Source: Mesostigma viride (taxonomy: Eukaryota > Streptophyta > Mesostigmatophyceae > Mesostigmatales > Mesostigmataceae). From it: a stretch of 64,000 nt of DNA. Positions 22,133 to 34,120 of this stretch are shown in pieces (within the stretch, counting starts at the first letter, position 1; each line of letters begins with the position of its first letter). A program made the position numbers and the translations under genes. Location: assembly GCA_009746045.1 (NCBI GenBank), contig RPFO01002078.1:799981-863980 (forward strand), given 5' to 3'. Below the pieces are notes generated by a model that ran no database searches, had not been told where the DNA came from, and was given only the letters and a program-made list of their open reading frames with translations.

Positions 22133-22480
22133 CACTAGGAACTCAATTTCTGAGAAAATTCTCAAAAACCCTCAATTTTCTCACCCCTTTGAGAAAAAAG
22201 GTGAGAAAAGTGAGAAAAATCTCAATTTTTTTCCGCAAACGCTAGGCAACAAAATCTCACCAGGGTGAGATTTTGGTGAGAAAAAGGGGGTTTGGGTGAG
22301 ATTTGGGTGAGAAAAAACCCTAAAGTGAGAAAAAAGGTGAGAATGGGTGAGAATGGGTGAGAAAAAGTGAGAAAAAGTGAAAAAATTGAGAAGTTTCTCA
22401 CCAACACGAGAAAAATCACTAACACGAGAAAAATCACAAGTCAACGTGGTGAGAAATTTCTCACCAAGAGTGTAACACGA
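22133..22480 (+). repeat. E2 left terminal repeat and GTGAGAAA array
   Basis: After the 12-bp terminal repeat there are more than twenty short motifs of the form GTGAGAAA or TTCTCAC in both orientations, AT-rich, up to about 22,480. Confidence 0.8.
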
Positions 22481-22539
22481 AAAAAATCATGAGCTTTATT
22501 TCATTAAGTCATTAATATGAAAATAAACTCAGCACCACT

Positions 22540-23010
22540 AATTAATTAATTACATGATTAATTGAACTCGTGCTCCCGTTGGATCACGGAGCACCGAAGT
22601 GCTTTTAATCCCTGTGTGTGCACAACAGGAAGGGCACAGACCCCCTTTCTCCTTCATGCCAAAGGCATGTCGCAGCTGCTATTGGACCCGATAAACGATC
22701 CGGCAATCTGTGGGTGCAATAAGACCCATGTGAGCATATCATAACGGGTGCATGGGCAAGTGATCTGAGCATTGCCATGACGTAGCATGGTTGTACAAGG
22801 ACTAAGCTAAGGCTATGGCTGGTTGTGTACCGTGTGTTAGCGGTGCACGTGACTAGGTATAATGGCTCAGCTAGGCAAACATTCTAGGCATGGCTGCCAT
22901 GGCGGCAGAGACTGCCAATGATTACAAGCTAGGGCTATTCTAGCCCGCAGGGGGCGTCCACATCTCGTGGTTGATCATCAGGTCCCGCCCCTCCAGTAAA
23001 CCTTGGGACG
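22540..23010 (-). repeat. L1-type 3' fragments inside E2
   Basis: Starts with an ATTAATTAATTA tail (minus-strand 3' end). 22,690-23,010 matches 39,541-39,850. The minus strand at about 22,975-23,005 encodes KVYWRGG, the end of an L1 ORF1-like protein seen in fuller form at 39,780-40,140. A 5'-truncated retro-insertion or two. Confidence 0.65.
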
Positions 23011-23116
23011 TCAGGATTGTTGATTCCCAGCACGTTGAACGCGTTGTGTCAGCACAGCGATCCCCCTGCATCCAAACAAAGGCACACCGATAACCAAGAA
23101 AAGAGTATGCAAATGT

Positions 23117-24053
23117 GCAGCCTTGTTCATTGAAATTATGGCTGGCTTACGCAAAGAGCGACTGTAAGATGACCTATACAGTGGGGCCGGAAACAGCTTG
23201 CTTGATCAGGGCGTGTTTTTCGAGCTTCACTGGCCGGGAGTGTCTAGTGGTGAGAACCATTGCTGCGATCGCTTTCCCACCATTTACGAGGAAATACCCG
23301 CAAATGAAAACCACTGAAACGGTCTAGCTTGATTCAGTCATTGCATTAGCCACATGCCATCATGCATGTTTCCAAACGTCCAAGAACTGCCCACGGTGCA
23401 AATGCAAAAATCCGGAGGACACGACCTCATTGCTTCATATTTGTATGCAGAAGAATAAAAAAGTAACATGCATTAAGGGCCCGCCTGCATAAAGGGCCTG
23501 AATTCTGATGCGGGCCCAACGGCAGCACCGCCAAAGCAGATAAGGGCCCGCAGTCTGATGCGGGCCCCACGGCACCACCGCCATAGCAGAGCTCGAAGGT
23601 CGTGGTGCGCGTGAAACGTACGTACCTATGCCCTTTGTCGGTAGGTGCCGTTGGGGTCAAATTGGGTGCCGCCAAAATCGGGCCGACGCGTCAATAGACT
23701 GAGGCCGTCGATGAGTGCCATCATGCGGCTTGGGTCACTTCTGTTGGAGAACTTCAGCTAAGTTAACTTAACGCAAACCACTGGTCGCCCGCGTCGGGAA
23801 CCGGCCCAACGGCTCTCCCGCAACAGAAAATTACGCGGCATACTGCATAAGTCGTCGGATGGTTACATTTCGACGGTCAAGATTTCATGATGAGGTTTGC
23901 GTTCAATTTGCCGCAGTTTGCCGCCCAGAGAAAGTAGTTGTTGGACTCGTTGCCCACGATGAAACACAATCAAGCAAGCCGTTTCCGGCCCCACCGTGTA
24001 GGTCATGTAGTCGCTCTTCACGTCAGCCAGCCGTAATTTCAATGCACAAGGCT
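23117..24053. repeat. Imperfect inverted repeat, two ~88-bp arms in E2
   Basis: 23,117-23,206 is the imperfect reverse complement of 23,969-24,053, with a few substitutions and small indels. The 760-bp spacer holds two copies of a GGGCCCGC...GCGGGCCC block (about 23,480-23,560). No gene is seen in this stretch. Confidence 0.75.
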
Positions 24054-24734
24054 ACACATTTCCATCTCCATTCATATTCATAATCCTGCACGACTCGAAA
24101 ACGCGGACAAGATAACGGCAGGCTCGAGCTACCATGGTCCGGATTCTCCCGATTTCTGGCCTGCGCTGGTTGTCTCCTTGATATTGGCAACTCTCTCCGG
24201 TAAGAGATTTTCCGCAGTTTGGCTGTTTCGAAACGTTAATTAAGTGAGATGCCTTCGGATCAGGAGACTCACACAGCCGCGAAATCATGCCAAAGGTCAT
24301 ATGTTCGATCCCTTGCTGGTAGCTTCTGAGCTTTCTTATTTTCTGTGTTCCGCGGAATCTCAGATTTGGGCCGCTAGCGTTTTCACGTTTGTTGCTTTCT
24401 GATCCGACGACAACGTTGTGCCTTGCTCGTGTGACATCTGGCGCATGGTGTGATTCATGTGTATGGTGCTGCCTTGCCACATGGGGCTGCTTTGCCATAA
24501 GAGTGAGTGTTGGGTTCTACAGATTTGCTGCATGGACCGTTAGGTGCTGGTGAGCTCTTCCTTGTAGAACGCTTACATCTATGTCAAGGATCTGATTTCT
24601 TTTCCTCTTGCGTATATTGTGTCGGTTTGTTTATTTCTTGCAGGGACCACGAGAGTAAAATGCAAGCGGTTCCACTTTCAAGTCAGCATGTGACGCCCTG
24701 TCGACCGGCACGCTTTGTTAGCTAGCTACCATAT
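24054..24734. other. E2 interior without a recognisable gene
   Basis: About 680 bp of ordinary-composition sequence. Short open frames are present but have no recognisable motif. Confidence 0.5.
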
Positions 24735-24900
24735 AGTATTTGATGATAGGCATTGAATGCGGAAGATGTCATAACGCCATAACAGACTGTGTTGAACAGG
24801 CATTGAATGCCGAAGATGTCATAACGCCATAACAGACTGTGTTGAACAGGCATATTTGAATGCCGAAGATGTACATAACGCCATAACAGTGTTGAATAGT
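24735..24900 (+). repeat. 58-bp tandem repeat, about three copies
   Basis: Three units with GCATTGAATGC, GAAGATGTCATAACGCCATA and GTGTTGAACAG, the last one decayed. They lie inside E2 before its right array. Confidence 0.85.
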
Positions 24901-25059
24901 TGAATCAACGGGTTCTTGCAGCTGTAAACATTAAAATTATTCAAACATTTAATGAAAAAATCATTATTGTTCGTGCTGTTTTGAACAGCGGTTGTTACTG
25001 GCACTGCATGCATGTGTCTGCTGCCAGCATATTGCATTATGGGTGTGTTTTTCAGCGCT

Positions 25060-25327
25060 GTGTTTTCTCACTTTTCTCACGTCCTGTTTTTCTCACTTTT
25101 CTCACGTCCTGTTTTTTGAGATTTTTCTCACGTTTTTCCCCTTTTTTCACCTTTTTGGGGCAATCTCACCCGGGTGAGATTGCCCTTTTCTCACCCATTC
25201 TCACCCATTTCTCACCCTATTTTCTCACTTTTCTCACCCATTCTCACCCATTTCTCACCCTTTTTCTCACCCATCTCACCCTTTTTCTCACCTTTTCTCA
25301 CCCATTCTCAAAGCCGAGTTCCTAGTG
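25060..25327 (+). repeat. E2 right TTCTCACC array and terminal repeat
   Basis: About twenty copies of TTCTCACCC/TTTCTCAC, the complement of the left array, ending in GAGTTCCTAGTG (25,316-25,327). Confidence 0.85.
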
Positions 25328-25407
25328 TACCGTAGGCCGCGGTGCCGCACCTCGGCGCAGGTTTTTTCAGCTGTGCATGGAGAAAAAAACGTGTCTCAAT
25401 CCAGGAC
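25328..25407 (-). repeat. Rest of LINE 5' monomer (5' end of the LINE)
   Basis: Continues the 231-bp monomer after E2 and stops mid-unit at 25,407, next to the 15-bp duplication. The LINE therefore has a third, 5'-truncated monomer. Confidence 0.8.
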
Positions 25408-25422
25408 CATTTGTATATATTC

Positions 25423-26087
25423 TCTGTAACCAACCTGTTGCATGCTAATAAAATCCCTGGTTGTGTGACCATGTTGGACGTGGTTGCCAGGGGCCTCACT
25501 ATGGGTTAAACTCCTTTATAATAAAACATAATCTTGTTATTGTCATGTCTTGGTGTTTGTGATGCTCAGTTCCAGGAGCTGATCCAAACCTGGAGGATAT
25601 GGGGTGGGGTTCGATTCCCCAGCTGACCTCAGCCTGGCATGTATGAATCCTGAGTTTATCCCTCAGTGAGGACATGGGCTCCCCATGTGGTGGCTAACAT
25701 TTGTCAGGGCTCTCTCAGTCTTTGGAAGGATTTAAAAGATAAAGGAGGCTCCGTGGCGGGCGCCATATGAACGGGCGCCTGTGATAACTGGATGACCAGG
25801 AACTCACAATAGTACGTTCATGGACTCCTCTATCCAAACTCCTCTGACTAAGTGAAGACCTAACTTTAATCTACACCAGGTTCCCAAAGAAAGGGTTGGG
25901 ATGTCATGTGGGTCAGAGGGCAACCTTTGAACCAATGAGCAGGCCTAGCTAATATTTGGAGGCACCTCAGGTTCCAAAAGAAAAGGCAGGTCTGGTCTCT
26001 GGGAGGGATCAGATGTCTGAAGGCTTGTGGGGACAGTGGCTGATAGGTTCTCAGGCTGGTCCAAGCTCCAAAACAAGAAAGGGTTGG
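25423..26087 (+). other. Copia A 3' region, second part
   Basis: Non-coding. It carries a possible poly(A) signal AATAAAAT (about 25,448) and a perfect T-arm-like hairpin TGGGG-TTCGATT-CCCCA (25,605-25,621), and ends with a purine-rich primer tract before the 3' LTR. Confidence 0.75.
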
Positions 26088-26741
26088 AGTTAGCATATTG
26101 GGGCACCAATGTGCTAGATGGATGCAGGTTGAGGAGACCTTTCCAACGCCGTGTCAACCGCCTAGAACGGACAAGGGACTAGAAAGTTATCAGGTCCCGA
26201 AGTACTGCCGACCGGTGGGCGGGGGCGGTGCACTCTCAGGGCATAGTGGACAGGACACGTGGCAGGCCGTGCCTGCACAGGCTTAGCCTGTACTCTCACG
26301 TGACTGGGACACAGTGTACTGAGGGCTCAACGGTACTGTGGCTAGTAGAAGCCAGTAACCAGCCAGCAGGTCTGCAAGGATGTAAGTCCTTGCAGGACTG
26401 TGGCAGGTCCTGTGCTGTCCTAGACACAGGATAGCCAGAGATTCCTGTATGCTGCCTGCAACGAGGATGCAGGGCAGCGATACGAGGCTCTGGCAATGTA
26501 GCGTTGCCCAGCGTTGCTCATGACCGAGGAACAAGGATGGAACGAGGTTGCATATAGCTCGGGGCTCAACGAGGCAACGAGCGTCTTCACACACGAACCT
26601 TGGTCGTCACGACGAGTGGCGAGCCTATCGAGGGTCGTAGGCCTGGTGTGAGGATAAAGGTTGCTAGCCAGCAGCCTAGGGTCATTCCAGCCGGCTAGGA
26701 CCAGGAGCTCACAAGCTCTGCTGACGAGTTGCTGCGCAAAT
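26088..26741 (+). repeat. Copia A 3' LTR
   Basis: 654 bp, nearly identical to 913-1,566. Followed by GATTT and the continuation of E1. Confidence 0.94.
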
Positions 26742-26746
26742 GATTT

Positions 26747-27003
26747 CCTGAGATTTCCTGAGAAAGTGACCTGAGATTTCCTGAGATTGGCCTGACAAAA
26801 TTGGCTTTTTCTCAGGAAATCTCAGGAAATCTCAGGGCTAAGTGGAAACTGAGATTTTACGTGGACACTGAGATTTTTTTTTCTCAGGCTGAAAATCTCA
26901 GGGCATTTTCTCAGGCGCTGAAAATCTCAGGGCATTTTCTCAGGCGCTGAAAATCTCAGGGCATTTTCTCAGGCGCTTAAAATCTCAGGGCATTTTCTCA
27001 GGC
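26747..27003 (+). repeat. E1 CTGAGA array (continued) and 29-bp repeat
   Basis: Continues the E1 left array after copia A: CTGAGATTTC motifs, then four copies of a 29-bp unit built from TTTTCTCAGGC and GAAAATCTCAGGGCA. Confidence 0.8.
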
Positions 27004-27470
27004 ATGCCATTGCCAGAATTAAATGTGTATTCTAACAAGCATAACACCATCATGCAATAAATCCAACAATTCATTAATGAATTAAATACGTTATTAGCAC
27101 ATCTTGTGGTATTAGGCGTGGCATTCATGGCATCACGCTGTTTGATAGTAATGAACTTATGTTTCATTGTGGCATTCTGTGACTCATCATTTCAATACCA
27201 TCAAAATATAAAACATCGACTCAAAACTGCTCTCATCCTATTTCTGGATTGCTAGCTGATGGCTCATGGCCATATAACAGCTGGCATGCCAGAGCCCAGC
27301 AACGGTGGTTTCACTCAATATTGATGTGTACGTCTTCTCGTCGAGCTTGTATGCTCCACGATCTGCATCAAGTCATCCCCCAAAGAAAGAAAGCATACAG
27401 AAAGCAAGGAGTTAAATTTACAAACATGATAATAATGCCATATGCAACATGATATTCCAAGAATGATATA
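27004..27470. other. E1 interior, no gene seen
   Basis: AT-rich sequence without a supported gene or repeat. Confidence 0.4.
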
Positions 27471-27479
27471 GAAGGCGGG

Positions 27480-28640
27480 CATGCTGCCATGCATTGCGTG
27501 ACTGCGTGCAGGCGTGCAGCTAGGTGTGCGTGCGTGGGCGAGTGCGTGCAGTTGTGCATGAGTGCGTTTGTGCAGGCGTGCCTTGGCGGGTGGGTTGATG
27601 GCTGTGTGCAGGCGTGCGTGCGTGAGTGGGTGCGTGAGAGTGTGCAGCTATGTGTGCGTGTGCGTGCACTTGTGCATGTGCGCGTTTGTGCAGGCGTGCC
27701 TTGGTGGGTGGGTTGATGGCTGCGTGCATGCGTGCGTGCGAGGGTAGGTGCGTGGGAGTGTGCAGCTAGGTGTGCGTGCGTGCAGTCGGTGGGCGTGGTG
27801 AAGTCTCCGGGGTGTCGCTGTGGACATGGGTGGGGCACTGGACTCGTGGGTGATACCGTTGTGGGAGGTGAATTGGGTGGGTACTCGTGGTCCTGGGTAT
27901 TGTAGAGTGTGTGTGTGTGTGTGTGTTGGACTATTGGGGGGACCCCCCCCTTTGGCGGGGGTCATGGGGGACATTGTTATGGGTTGATTATGTAGTAGTT
28001 GTGAGTCGCAGTTGTAGGTAGCTCGTGCGTAGGTCACAGGTTCGTGTGAGGGTTGGGGATGCTTGGGTTGCGTGGGTGGCTTGGGTATGGTACGTAGGCG
28101 GGCTTGCCGGTGGTCGGTGCAGCAGTGTCAGTTATGGTTGAGTGGACAGCTGATTGGTTGCCCCGGAGGCCGGGGTGGATGGTTATGCTTCACGTGGATG
28201 GTGGGGTGGAGTCATCGTATGTTGGGGCAGCGGGGGGCGGGGTGGGCGGGGTGCAGTGGTGTAGGGGAACCTCGTTGTGGGGCGGTAGGTTTGTTTAGTA
28301 GGTGGTTTGTTATGTTGGTGTGGAAGGTGGTGTATGTAATACGGAAGGGTGGTAGTCAGATAGGTTGGTTTGGGGGGACTCAAGGTGGATGGTCGGGTGG
28401 GTCATCGGATGGTTTGGGGGAGGAGGGCGGTGTTACGGTGTTGTGGGGGACCTCAGCGTGGGGGCGAGAGTAGTCCGTAGTCAGGTGGGGATGGATAACG
28501 GCATGTGGATGTCTGTGACGTATATTTGTGGGTGGGGCGGGTATGGAACAGGCAGGGGAGTGGGGCGAGTGGGAGTTAGCGGGGTGGAGGGTGCTGGCAT
28601 TGTGGCGGGATGGTTGGAGGCACACGGACACACGTAATGG
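27480..28640 (+). repeat. GT-rich imperfect minisatellite block
   Basis: A strongly strand-asymmetric G+T-rich stretch. An approximately 125-bp unit is repeated at about 27,545 and 27,670 (GTGCAGGCGTGCCTTGG), then less regular GGTGGG/GTGGGT-rich sequence with a (GT)n run near 27,905. Open frames here are low-complexity artefacts. Confidence 0.7.
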
Positions 28641-30008
<1,368 letters not shown>

Positions 30009-30659
30009 ACTATCTCACTTTCTCGGTCCAAAAATCAAGCCATCACTCACAAACAGCCACGCGACTGCTGTGCTCTCACGCCGTCTCATTACACACAACT
30101 GATTTAGGTAATGCAACGTTGTTGGCGCGTCAAGGCGTCGGGTATTCATCTCACTTAAGATCGTTGTGTGTTCCCTTTGCTGCTTTGCTGGATAACGCAT
30201 GTTTCCCTTGCATGCAGGCAATCTACCTAACACAACCATGGCGCACACATCGGCCAGCCCAGCATGGCGGGGAGGGCACCTGCGGACACAGATTTTGTAG
30301 GCTCTGAGCCCTCATCACATCGCTGTAGCACTGGACAGTCTCCTGCGGTAAATTTCTAGAAAGTCGTCCATTAATTTCAGCAATGATCGCTGGGACAGCC
30401 CTACGCGGATGTTATACTGCATTTGTAAGATGCTTGTGGCTGTGCATCTTGCCCGCCACCCTCGGACTGTGATTGAGTGCACTTCTCCTTCATGTGTTTT
30501 GTCAGTACAGTTTGTCATGCTAATGTAATGCAGAAAACCGCAATTCAGGCAGCAAGGTAGCAGCCATGTTGATTTTGATGATGATGATGATGATGACTTG
30601 GTTTAGGTGGTCTTTTGAACTTGTTGATTTTAATGAAATAAGTTTACCTGTGCGTGGTG

Positions 30660-30985
30660 TTGATTTGTCAGTTTGCTACGCCTTTGGTTGTCATGTTGAC
30701 GTTTGTCATGTTAACATTTGTGGACATTTTGTCATGTTAACAATTTTTTTGGCCTTCGTTTGTTAACGTCTTGACATTTCTTGACACATCACCTTGGTTT
30801 GTCAGTGTATTGACATTTTTTTCCGTGTTGATATGTTGATATTTCAAAGATTGTCAAGGTTTTGTCAACCTTTCAACATTCTGTCAAGGTTTGTCAAGCC
30901 TTTGATGTTATCATGTCAAGCTTTTGTCAAGTTCTGTCAAGGTTTGTCAAGGTCATGTCAGTTGATATGTCAAGAATCTATATTA
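30660..30985 (+). repeat. TTGACA/TGTCAA motif array
   Basis: More than twenty TGTCAA, TTGACA or TGTCATGTTAAC motifs. The motif family matches the 70-bp element at 31,346-31,415, so this may be the subterminal array of a third TIR element of the E1/E2 type that has lost its left end. Confidence 0.6.
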
Positions 30986-31345
30986 CTAATTTGGCAATGT
31001 AAGGTAATCCGACACTATTCAGGGCATCACCGAGTACGCGGCCAATCCAGAAGGGGCGGACTGACTGACCACCAATCCGCGCCAAGCGCACGGAAGAACT
31101 GCCAACCAATCCGCGCAAAGCTCCCAGCGAGCGAAGCGAGCGGCCGCTTTAGCGGCCTCCTCTCTGGAGGGCAGCGAAGGAGACCGTCAGTCCGTCACGA
31201 TTCCTCTCCGGAGTGCAGCGAAGGAGTACGCTTCTACGAACTACAGTATGCGTCTACAGCGGGCAGCGGGCAGTCCCTCCATGGTCTCTCTACCGCCAAA
31301 AATTGATTAAATTTTTTTTTTTTTGGCTGTGTGAAGCCAGCGGGT
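30986..31345. other. E1 interior, short direct repeats
   Basis: No gene. Two partial copies of a CTCC-GAGTGCAGCGAAGGAG-like block (about 31,155 and 31,205) and two of CCAATCCGCGC (31,073 and 31,105), followed by a T run. Confidence 0.5.
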
Positions 31346-31415
31346 CACACTAGAACTATTTGACAATTCTTGACAAACAATTGTCAAAGTTTGTCAACAC
31401 TCCGTTCCTAGTGTG
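31346..31415. mobile_element. 70-bp TIR relic (E3) with the E1/E2 terminal repeat
   Basis: Starts CACACTAGAAC and ends GTTCCTAGTGTG, an imperfect inverted repeat matching the first bases of the E1/E2 ends. The middle holds four TTGACA/TGTCAA motifs. It looks like the two ends of a third family member joined with the centre lost. Confidence 0.6.
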
Positions 31416-31967
31416 GCAGCGAGGATGGCATGCCTGCACCAAGGAAGAGGAGGGGTAAGCAGCCTGCAGCAGAAACTGATTCCTCCATCTGCAGCGGCAG
31501 TGATAATGGTAGCCAAGAGGATGTGGCTCCACCTAGCAGCGACAGTGATGACCCATGCAGCTACAATGCGTCTGAACCTGCACGGGGAAGCGTGGACGGA
31601 GGGGGAGAGGAAGGAGGCAGCCTGCAGCAGAAAATGCTGCTGATTCTGCCCGTGGTGGCGATGGCCGCGAGTATGCGGCTGAACCTACGCGGGGGAATCG
31701 TGGGCAGAGGGGGAGAGGGGGTAGGCAGCACAAGAATGTGGCTGAACCTAGCCGGGGCGACCTTGCACCAACGAGGAGAAGTGCAAGGGCGTATGGAAAA
31801 GTGAGCTACGCTGAAGCAGATTGTAGCAACTCGTCTAGTGACTGAAATTGATGTTCTTATTAAACTTGAAGAGCTGTACTCCAACTGCACAAGAAATTAT
31901 TATAATTTGTAATCAAAGTGATTTCTGGTTGCGTGGTATGAATGCGATTTCTCTGTGTGCATGAGGT
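31416..31967. other. E1 interior, imperfect 75-bp-scale direct repeats
   Basis: Open frame with Ser/Arg/Gly-rich repeats (TGCGGCTGAACCT-type units recur at about 31,565, 31,675 and 31,740). No domain is recognised; probably not a gene. Confidence 0.4.
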
Positions 31968-32319
31968 TTCTCAGTTTTTCTCAGGCCTTAAGTTTCCCAG
32001 ATTTTCTCAGTCTCAGATTTTCTCAGGCAGCAACCTGAGAAAAAACCGGGCGCCTGAGAAATTTCGTTCCTGAGAAAAAAAAATCTCAGGCCAGGCGACT
32101 TTCTCAGGCTGATCTCAGTTTTTTCTCAGTTTTCTCAGTTTTCTCAGGTGATTTTCTCAGTTTTCCTGAGAAAACTGAGATTTTTCTCAGTTGATCTCAG
32201 GAAATCTCAGGAAATCTCAGGACATCTCAGGAAATCTCAGGAAATCTCAGGCAGCCTTCCTGAGAAAACTGAGAAAACTGAGAAAAACTGAGAAAAATCT
32301 CAGATCTGAGTTCCTAGTG
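31968..32319 (+). repeat. E1 right CTGAGA array and terminal repeat
   Basis: Dense TTCTCAG/CTGAGAAA/ATCTCAGG motifs in both orientations, ending GAGTTCCTAGTG (32,308-32,319). Confidence 0.85.
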
Positions 32320-32320
32320 A

Positions 32321-33420
32321 TATGGAGAGCAGAGATAAAGGCCAGGTACCTGAGAATTCTGAAAGGGTTGGAAGGTCTCAGGTCCAGTCCCATTATCTGG
32401 AGAAAGAGCCTAGAGAAATTCTTAAAGAATACTTGTGGGTTTTCTGTGTCTCCAGTGGATCCCTGTTTGTTCCAAGGGTCCCACAATGGCCTTCCTGTCT
32501 TTGCCTCACTGCATGGTGATGACCTGCATATCATAGGTCCACCAGACTGGGTTGAGGCTGTTTTGGCCAAGATCCAGAAGCGGTTTGAGCTGGGTAAGAT
32601 ACAGCACATGGTGGAGAATGAGCCTATGGTCTAAGTTCTGTGGCATGCAGGCTACGTTGTTCCAAGCCAAGGGCTCGTGGTTCATCAGAATGGAGGGTGG
32701 TAAGGACTACCCACAGCAGATTGTAGATGCATTGCAGGAGCCCATCACGCAGGCTAGGTGTGCTACCATCAGGGGCATGCTGGCATGGCTTGCAAGTATA
32801 TGTGCCCCTGACCTGCTGGTTTTGAGTCGACTCACTGATTCCCAGCTGGTTGAGGTGGGTGCTGAGAGTGTGGTGCAGGCTGTCATGATGTCTCCCCCTC
32901 TTATACTGGGTCCTGTGGATTTGTACAAGCCCCTTGACATGATCCTTTATGTGGACAGTTCTATGGACAATAGGAAGGTCACAGAAGTCAGGGGCAGGGC
33001 AGCAGCATTAGTCACCCTGGAGCAAGATCACACCTCACTTGTTACCTGGTACAGTCGGTTGCAGAACAGGGTTACACCCAGCAGTGATATTGCTGAGTGC
33101 AGGGCAATCTGTGAAGGGCTGCATACTGCTCTTTACTTAAGGGAGCTCTTCTACCAGCTATGTCAAGTGGCTTCCTGTAGGTTGCAGCTGCACACACTGG
33201 TGAGGACTGATAGCATGGGCATGGTGCAATTTGTGCACAGGCAGCTAGCCAGGAGCAGGGACCTTGACTACTTGTTGCTCAAGGAGATGTCCTACCTAGC
33301 TCACATTGAACATGTGCCTGGTGTGGATAACCCTGCAGATGCCCTCACCAAGCTGGAGCTAGGAGAAGGCGGAGAGGCAGTACCCCCTGCTCCGTGGGCT
33401 CATGGACCCCTTGTACGGGC
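32321..33420 (+). pseudogene. Copia pol, RT palm and RNase H (copy D, second part)
   Basis: Resumes the RT cut at 763: ILKGLEGLRSSPIIWR, then HGDD (about 32,513-32,524) and VFCGMQAT with a frame change at about 32,632. RNase H follows: LYVDSSMDNRK, TPSSDIAECRAICEG, RTDSMGMVQFV, NPADALTKLE. Nearly identical to copy A 14,690-15,740 but with fewer breaks. The bases before it complete the codon split at 763. Confidence 0.9.
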
Positions 33421-34120
33421 GGCCATAGAGACCAGGCCTTGCTTCAGCTTGGGTGTCCCCGGTGGGTTGTTTGACCAAAGTGCCAAGTGGTGACTGGTGC
33501 TTGCTGGTTGACAACTGGTCCTTCAGGGTTAGGTACACCCTCCTGGACAGGAGTTGGTGTGGAATGTCACTCCTACCAGCTGAGAATCATGCCTGGCCCT
33601 CCCCATGGGGTTCAGAAGAGTCGTCAGGACTTAAGGGGACATGACACATCGGAATTTTTTGGCGCCAAAAAATTCGGGACGGTACCGACGTACTCCGGAC
33701 CACAAATTTTTGCGTGTGTGCGTGCGACCGTGTGTGCGACGTGATAATGGCGATCGATTACGCGGATGAAGAGCTGGAAATTGAGTGCCAACTGCTACTT
33801 TGGGGATGGCAACGTCAAAATAAATACCAGGACTACCATCTGATATCAATTTTGCGCAAAGATTGGCTGATTGAGAAAGGTTCTGCGGGACGGAACCATC
33901 GCCCCCCCCAGAGCCTCGACGACCCACCCAATGTTTTTCGCAACGCAGCATACCGCTGGTTTGCTGCATTGCTGGGGTGGCGGAATGATGTGCCAAGAAA
34001 TTGCCCGACAGGGTTGAGACAATAATTCGCATGCGCTGGCCCGACCCCGGTGCCAACTACGTTGGGTTTAGGTCCAGCGACGACAGGGCCTGAATTTTAT
34101 GTTTACGCAATAACTGAGCA

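Larger units (their letters stand above)
22133..25327. mobile_element. TIR element E2, 3.2 kb
   Basis: Perfect 12-bp terminal inverted repeat CACTAGGAACTC (22,133-22,144; complement 25,316-25,327), identical to that of E1. The intact neighbouring monomer gives the empty site (about 21,893-21,907), which shows that the insertion duplicated TA (22,131-22,132, 25,328-25,329). The subterminal arrays use GTGAGAAA, unlike the CTGAGA of E1. The interior has no recognisable transposase. It holds an L1-type 3' fragment, an imperfect inverted repeat and a 58-bp tandem repeat. Confidence 0.87.
16076..25407 (-). mobile_element. RLE-type non-LTR retrotransposon with PHD, RING and C2H2 fingers
   Basis: Minus-strand LINE in the 3' region of copia A, flanked by a perfect 15-bp duplication CATTTGTATATATTC (16,061-16,075, 25,408-25,422). 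Its 3' end is at 16,076 and its 5' end at 25,407; without E2 it is about 6.1 kb. From 5' to 3': tandem 231-bp monomers, a long ORF with PHD finger, unknown middle region, RING finger, C2H2 fingers, RT and restriction-like endonuclease, then a short 3' tail. There is no apurinic endonuclease domain that I can see. Frameshifts and a nonsense codon show that it is dead. Confidence 0.88.
913..26741 (+). mobile_element. Copia element A, complete, with two nested insertions
   Basis: Bounded by two 654-bp LTRs and a 5-bp GATTT duplication (908-912, 26,742-26,746), inserted in the left subterminal array of E1. Without copia B (5,188-13,222) and the LINE (16,076-25,407) the element is about 8.4 kb. 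Order: 5' LTR, leader/gag, zinc knuckle, integrase (cut by B), retropepsin-like segment, RT, RNase H, 3' region (cut by the LINE), polypurine stretch AAGAAAGGGTTGG, 3' LTR. The LTRs are nearly identical (one difference noted, near 1,521/26,696), so the insertion looks young. The genes carry several frameshifts, so it is probably dead or was moved in trans. Confidence 0.93.
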
